A stretch of 8,249 nt of DNA. It comes from Gammaproteobacteria bacterium (lineage in GTDB: Bacteria; Pseudomonadota; Gammaproteobacteria; Steroidobacterales; SZUA-146). The stretch spans positions 1-8,249 of the forward strand of contig QIGP01000061.1 of NCBI GenBank assembly GCA_003228965.1, in the 5' to 3' direction. Positions 5,313 to 8,249 of the stretch are shown in pieces. The stretch's first letter is position 1. Every line of letters starts with the position of its first letter. The position numbers and the translations under genes are program-made. Under the pieces are notes generated by a model. The model worked only from the letters and a program-made list of their open reading frames with translations. It did no database searches and was not told the DNA's origin.

Positions 5313-6155
5313 TTATTTTTCAGCCACAATATAAGCAATCCACGCAGGGTCGGGCTCACCGCGGGTCGCAGGCATGAAATCGCCCTCTTCTTCATCGTCG
5401 TCGTCATCTTCCTCTTGCCAGTACACGGTAGATTTGGAAAAACCGGCTTCTTCGAGCAATTCGCGAATTTCAGGCAGCATCCAAAAGCGCCACTCGTAGG
5501 TGAACGCTCGTTTCAGCTTCGATCCATCGGGAAACTTGAAATGAATGTAGCACGTCATGGCGTGGTTAATGGGGTTGAAAGAGCCCTGCTCCCAGACGTA
5601 GGTGAAGTTATCGTGTTTGGTTTTTTCTTTCATCTCGTCGTGCGCTTCAGAACCGCCGAAGGCGTCGACAATAAACAGGCCATCGTCTTTAAGATTGGAT
5701 CGGGCAACTTCGAAATAATTGCGCAGGGCTTCGCGAGTATTGAAAATCCAGTAACTGAAGTTGAAACCCACCAGTATGTCGACTGGCTCAAGTTTCGACG
5801 TAAGCACGTTGTCCTCGGCAAGGTGGAGCCGGGTTTTTTCTTCATCGGTAAGCTTGGCAACGTGGCGTTCACGCCCCCAGTCGAGCACCTCTTTATCCAA
5901 GTCGACACCTTGTGCCGTGTGCTTGGGATTGTCTTTAATCCATTCGCAGGCAGCGGCAGCGGTACCGCAAAAATCTTCTCGTAACGATTCAGCAGGCCGA
6001 CCTCTCACGGTGCGATAGGTGTCACGTAAAAAATCGATTTCGGTTTCGACACTCTGTACGGACTGTTCGTACAAGTCGTGGCGGTCAGCGAGATCGGCTA
6101 ACGGCGGCAAGCCTTTTACCTTGCGTTCTTTATGAATTTTCTTCGGCTTTGCCAT
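5313..6155 (-). CDS. Class I SAM-dependent methyltransferase, substrate unknown
   Basis: This is a predicted soluble methyltransferase of 280 residues with a Rossmann fold. SAM-binding motif I is the variant EDFCGTAAAAC (60-70), with Cys where the second glycine usually sits. The ribose-binding acidic residue is in GVDLD (83-87). ILVGFNFSYWIF (127-138) is the post-motif segment, and DDGLFIVDAFGG (157-168) matches the strand-5 region. The first 30 residues are basic. Near the C-terminus an unusual acidic run at 248-259 (ten Glu/Asp in a row, then Gly-Asp) is followed by a conserved-looking DPAWIAYIV end. The substrate cannot be told from sequence. The gene lies 63 bp downstream of dusA on the same strand with no terminator between them, so co-transcription is possible. 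AAGGA lies 10 nt before the ATG. The dusA link may hint at an RNA substrate, but that is only a guess. Confidence 0.8.
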   Translation of the reverse strand: MAKPKKIHKERKVKGLPPLADLADRHDLYEQSVQSVETEIDFLRDTYRTVRGRPAESLREDFCGTAAAACEWIKDNPKHTAQGVDLDKEVLDWGRERHVAKLTDEEKTRLHLAEDNVLTSKLEPVDILVGFNFSYWIFNTREALRNYFEVARSNLKDDGLFIVDAFGGSEAHDEMKEKTKHDNFTYVWEQGSFNPINHAMTCYIHFKFPDGSKLKRAFTYEWRFWMLPEIRELLEEAGFSKSTVYWQEEDDDDDEEEGDFMPATRGEPDPAWIAYIVAEK

Positions 6156-6218
6156 GTTGAACTGATCCTTGTGAAAGCGGTGTCGGTGTGAAAAATGAGA
6201 CTACTTATACGTGATTAA

Positions 6219-7235
6219 TCAAAAACGGTCCACTTTCGCCAGCGCCTGCTCCAACACGTCCGCGTCAGCTCCTTCGAGATGACTGTGTTCGCTCAAATAG
6301 CGGCGCCAGGCACGGGCTCCTGGCTGGCCAAGATACAGACCTTGAATGTGCCGAGTCATCGATTGCAGCCGCACGCCACGTTCAAGCTGTTTGTGAACGT
6401 AGCTTGAGAATTGATTGATAACGCTTGATCGTTCAACCAATGGCTGCCCTTCCTGCCAGGCGCGAGCTTCGGCTAACAGCCAGGGATTTTGATAGGCCGC
6501 CCGACCTATCATCACGCCATCGAACTGCTCGGACCAGTGTGCGATGTGTTCGATGGCGGTAACGCCGCCGTTTAATACCATCGGCACTTTGGGAAACAAA
6601 GCTCTCATGCGCTCAACTCGCGCATAGTTAAGCGGCGGAACTTCGCGGTTTTGCTTTGGACTTAGCCCCGCCAAAATTGCAATGCGGGCATGCACAATCA
6701 GCTTGTCTACGCCCGCTCCTTCCATGGCACTAATAAAAGACAACAAGAACTCGTCGCTGTCTTTATCGTCTATGCCAATACGTGTTTTAACCGTGACGGG
6801 AATCGACACGGCTTTCTTCATGGCCTCGACGCCTCTTGCCACGCGCTCTGGCTCCGACATTAAACAGGCACCAAATGCGCCCGTTTGTACGCGCTCGCTT
6901 GGGCAACCGATGTTCAGGTTGATCTCGTCGTAACCAAAGTCTTCACAAATACGCGCGGCCTCGGCCAATAGCTGAGGGTCATTACCTCCTAGCTGCACGG
7001 CAACAGGATGCTCCGAAGCGTCGAAACCCAGCAAATATTCCCGATCGCCTTTGACCACTGCATTGGCGTGAATCATTTCGGTATACAGCACAGCCATTGG
7101 GTGGAGAAGCCTGTGAAAGTAACGACAGTGCCGGTCGGTCCAATCCATCATGGGTGCAACACTGATGGAAAATGCCTGATCTCGAGCCAATGGGCCTCTA
7201 GACAGCACATCTTTAGATGTACTGCCCTCAGACAT
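6219..7235 (-). CDS. dusA: tRNA-dihydrouridine(20/20a) synthase DusA
   Basis: This flavoenzyme (FMN, NADPH) reduces uridine to dihydrouridine at positions 20/20a in the D-loop of tRNA. The protein has 338 residues, the normal DusA length. Visible motifs are VAPMMDWTDRHCR (26-38), which is the TIM-barrel entry with the DusA-type double Met, YTEM (51-54), NLNIGCPSERVQTGAFGACLM (106-126) with the catalytic Cys111, VKTRIGID (149-156), VHAR (181-184), LNGGV (221-225) and MIGRAAYQNPW (242-252) for FMN phosphate binding. The long C-terminal helical domain for tRNA binding is complete. The ATG at 7235 has an AGGCGGG-like site upstream. A methyltransferase gene follows on the same strand. The 5' side of the gene faces a cluster of broken transposons. 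No part of dusA is missing. Confidence 0.96.
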   Translation of the reverse strand: MSEGSTSKDVLSRGPLARDQAFSISVAPMMDWTDRHCRYFHRLLHPMAVLYTEMIHANAVVKGDREYLLGFDASEHPVAVQLGGNDPQLLAEAARICEDFGYDEINLNIGCPSERVQTGAFGACLMSEPERVARGVEAMKKAVSIPVTVKTRIGIDDKDSDEFLLSFISAMEGAGVDKLIVHARIAILAGLSPKQNREVPPLNYARVERMRALFPKVPMVLNGGVTAIEHIAHWSEQFDGVMIGRAAYQNPWLLAEARAWQEGQPLVERSSVINQFSSYVHKQLERGVRLQSMTRHIQGLYLGQPGARAWRRYLSEHSHLEGADADVLEQALAKVDRF

Positions 7236-7402
7236 TAGCCCGCCTGCGATTTTTACTAGTGTAGGACATAGGTATTGGTGATTTTTTTATACGTGCAATG
7301 GGCCGCAGTTTCCACAGTTCTAGCATACTACTACGCACACAAACGTAATCGCTAAACGGCGAATTTACCAGAGCTAATTGGAACATGCAGATAAATTAAT
7401 AC

Positions 7403-8002
7403 GGCTCTTCCCCAAACAGGGAGGGTAGATTACCGTATGCGGGATGAGAGACAAAGAGCTATACGCCCAGATACTGGGCATCAAGAGTCCGTGGCGGGTA
7501 TGCAGGGTGGATTTGAGCGTGTCAGGGGAAGAAGTGACGGTTCATGTGGCGCGCAAGGCCGGCGCGAAGAGGTGGTCGCAAATCGCCGGGGTATGACTCT
7601 CGGCCGCGGCGATGGCGACATCTTTATACCTGTCAGTACAAGACAATCCTGGTAACGGATGTGCCAAGGGTGAAGTGCGCCGAGCATGGTGTGGTCACGG
7701 TAACGGTGCCCTGGGCGGAACCCGGATCGGGATTTACAGTGCTGTTTGAGGCGCTGGTGATTGATTGGTTAAAAGAGGCCTCGACACTGGGAGTATCGCG
7801 GTTAATGAAGCTGAGTTGGAACGCGATTGACGGCATTATGCAACGAGCGGTTGAGCGGGGACTGTCGCGTAGAGAAGCGACGCGCGCGACACAGTCAGGG
7901 GTTGATGAGACCGCGTTCAGGAAGCGTCATGACTACGTAACGATTGTCTCGGATCAGGAGGCAGGCACGGTGCTGCATGTGGGCGATGATCGCAAGAAAC
8001 AG
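7403..8002 (+). mobile_element. ISL3-family insertion sequence, left part only
   Basis: The left end begins at GGCTCTTCCCC (7403), the form of terminal inverted repeat seen in ISL3 elements. It lies 41 bp before the transposase start and next to AT-rich DNA (attaatac) that could be the 8-bp target. The element stops at 8002, where an IS3-type end begins. No matching right end (GGGGAAGAGCC) is present in the window, so the rest is deleted or lies beyond the window. Confidence 0.75.
7444..8002 (+). pseudogene. ISL3-family transposase, frameshifted and truncated
   Basis: Translation from ATG 7444 gives MRDKELYAQILGIKSPWR and on to VHVARKAGAKRWSQIAGV, then a stop at about 7595. The family sequence continues one frame over: SPGYDSRPRRWRHL, CQYKTILVTDVPRVKC, PWAEPGSGF, FEALVIDWLKEAS and GVDETAFRKRHDYVTIVSD. 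The frame change falls at about 7565-7580. There the CxxC knuckle of the N-terminal zinc ribbon should be but is missing, so a small out-of-frame deletion is likely; the second half (KCAEHG) remains. The first catalytic Asp (GVDET, codon at 7904) is present. The other catalytic residues are lost, because the gene is cut at 8002 and the frame then runs 12 codons into an IS3 end. It cannot make active transposase. Confidence 0.85.
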
Positions 8003-8042
8003 TGTAATCCCCCCATTTTAAGCAGGAGCTATTCGTAGAAAA

Positions 8043-8140
8043 TCATGCTGCTTTTAATAAATACCTCGGTGGTACGCCACCGATAGCCGTATGGGGTCTT
8101 TCATTGTTGTACATCCATTGTTGTACATCCATAACCATTG
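8043..8140 (-). pseudogene. IS3-family OrfB transposase, C-terminal fragment
   Basis: Only about the last 25 codons of OrfB remain, ending in TGA at 8045-8043. The visible part holds the family motif [12 protein letters not shown] and the tail PPRYLLKAA. The DDE catalytic residues, which lie upstream of this motif, are missing. The 5' side runs through the 14-bp tandem duplication into the RAYT fragment. Confidence 0.7.
8102..8132. repeat. 14-bp tandem duplication at the transposase junction
   Basis: CATTGTTGTACATC occurs twice head to tail (8102-8115 and 8116-8129) and is followed by a partial third copy, CAT. On the minus strand each copy encodes WMYNN-like sequence. Removing one copy would join the RAYT frame and the IS3 OrfB frame into one continuous frame, so the duplication acts as a frameshift. 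Confidence 0.85.
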
Positions 8141-8249
8141 GCGGCGATGTTCGTAGCCGGTTTGAGTGACCTGATCGAAGCCACACAAGAAGGCACGACG
8201 TACACATCGGGAGGTGATGTGGTAGTAAGGTGTTTTGTCTATGCACACG
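8133..8249 (-). pseudogene. RAYT (REP-associated Y1 transposase), N-terminal fragment
   Basis: The minus-strand frame entering from the window edge reads [37 protein letters not shown]. This is the hallmark N-terminal region of IS200-like/RAYT transposases ([23 protein letters not shown]), single-strand HUH-type enzymes. The first few residues lie beyond 8249. After QW the sequence switches to an IS3 transposase tail, so the HUH motif and the catalytic Tyr are lost. The fragment cannot be active as it stands, though a domestic RAYT copy could exist elsewhere. No REP hairpins were found in the window. Confidence 0.75.

Larger units (their letters stand above)
8003..8140 (-). mobile_element. 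IS3-family element, one end with the transposase C-terminus
   Basis: The end starts TGTAATCCCCCCATTTT at 8003; IS3-family elements begin with TG. It is 40 bp beyond the stop codon of the minus-strand reading frame at 8045-8043. That frame ends [24 protein letters not shown], typical of the last residues of IS3-family OrfB (the YN-ERPH motif after the DDE core). The catalytic core is absent: beyond about 8136-8140 the sequence changes to a different transposase family. The element interrupts the ISL3 remnant. Confidence 0.7.

Noticed and set aside
5415..5984. A 189-codon plus-strand open frame
   Set aside because: It lies wholly inside the methyltransferase gene on the opposite strand, which has clear SAM-binding motifs; the frame shows no family resemblance.
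8003..8249. A novel fused nuclease-transposase gene
   Set aside because: The frame is broken by the 14-bp duplication and the fused parts lack both catalytic centres, so it is debris rather than a working gene.

Overview
The window looks like chromosomal DNA from a gammaproteobacterium with moderate GC. The reasons are a phasin gene of the gammaproteobacterial type, a GTP-dependent PEP carboxykinase, DusA, and two perfect CRP/Vfr consensus operators. A marine, PHA-storing lineage is possible, but the sequence does not settle the taxonomy.

Layout. From 32 to 1042 (minus) lies a secreted DUF11-type surface protein, with the possible start of another gene just below it at the window edge. A 385-bp divergent regulatory region (1043-1427) separates it from a phasin gene with a lysine-rich, histone-H1-like tail (1428-2021, plus). 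That region holds two perfect TGTGA-N6-TCACA sites, a near-consensus sigma70 promoter, a 17-bp direct repeat and two TGC-N3-GCA motifs over the phasin start region. After a strong terminator comes pckG (2212-3951, plus) with its own promoter. A 16-bp hairpin flanked by A and T tracts serves as a shared terminator with the convergent class III nucleotidyl cyclase/FHA protein (4070-4969, minus). A 343-bp gap without recognisable genes follows, then a SAM-dependent methyltransferase (5313-6155, minus) and dusA (6219-7235, minus), which may form one transcription unit.

From 7403 to the end the DNA is a pile of broken mobile elements. An ISL3-family element has an intact-looking left end but a frameshifted transposase. 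It is cut at 8002 by the end of an IS3-family element. That IS3 tail is joined to the 5' part of a RAYT (REP-associated Y1 transposase) gene, and a 14-bp tandem duplication breaks the reading frame at the junction.

Functional theme. Phasin (carbon storage granules) and pckG (gluconeogenesis) are carbon-flow genes. The phasin/surface-protein intergenic region carries cAMP-receptor-type operators, and a predicted cAMP-forming cyclase lies about 2.9 kb away. A link between them is inference. No wholly new system is evident. The most interesting points are the promoter architecture at 1190-1402, the unusual His in the cyclase active site, and the chimeric transposon debris.
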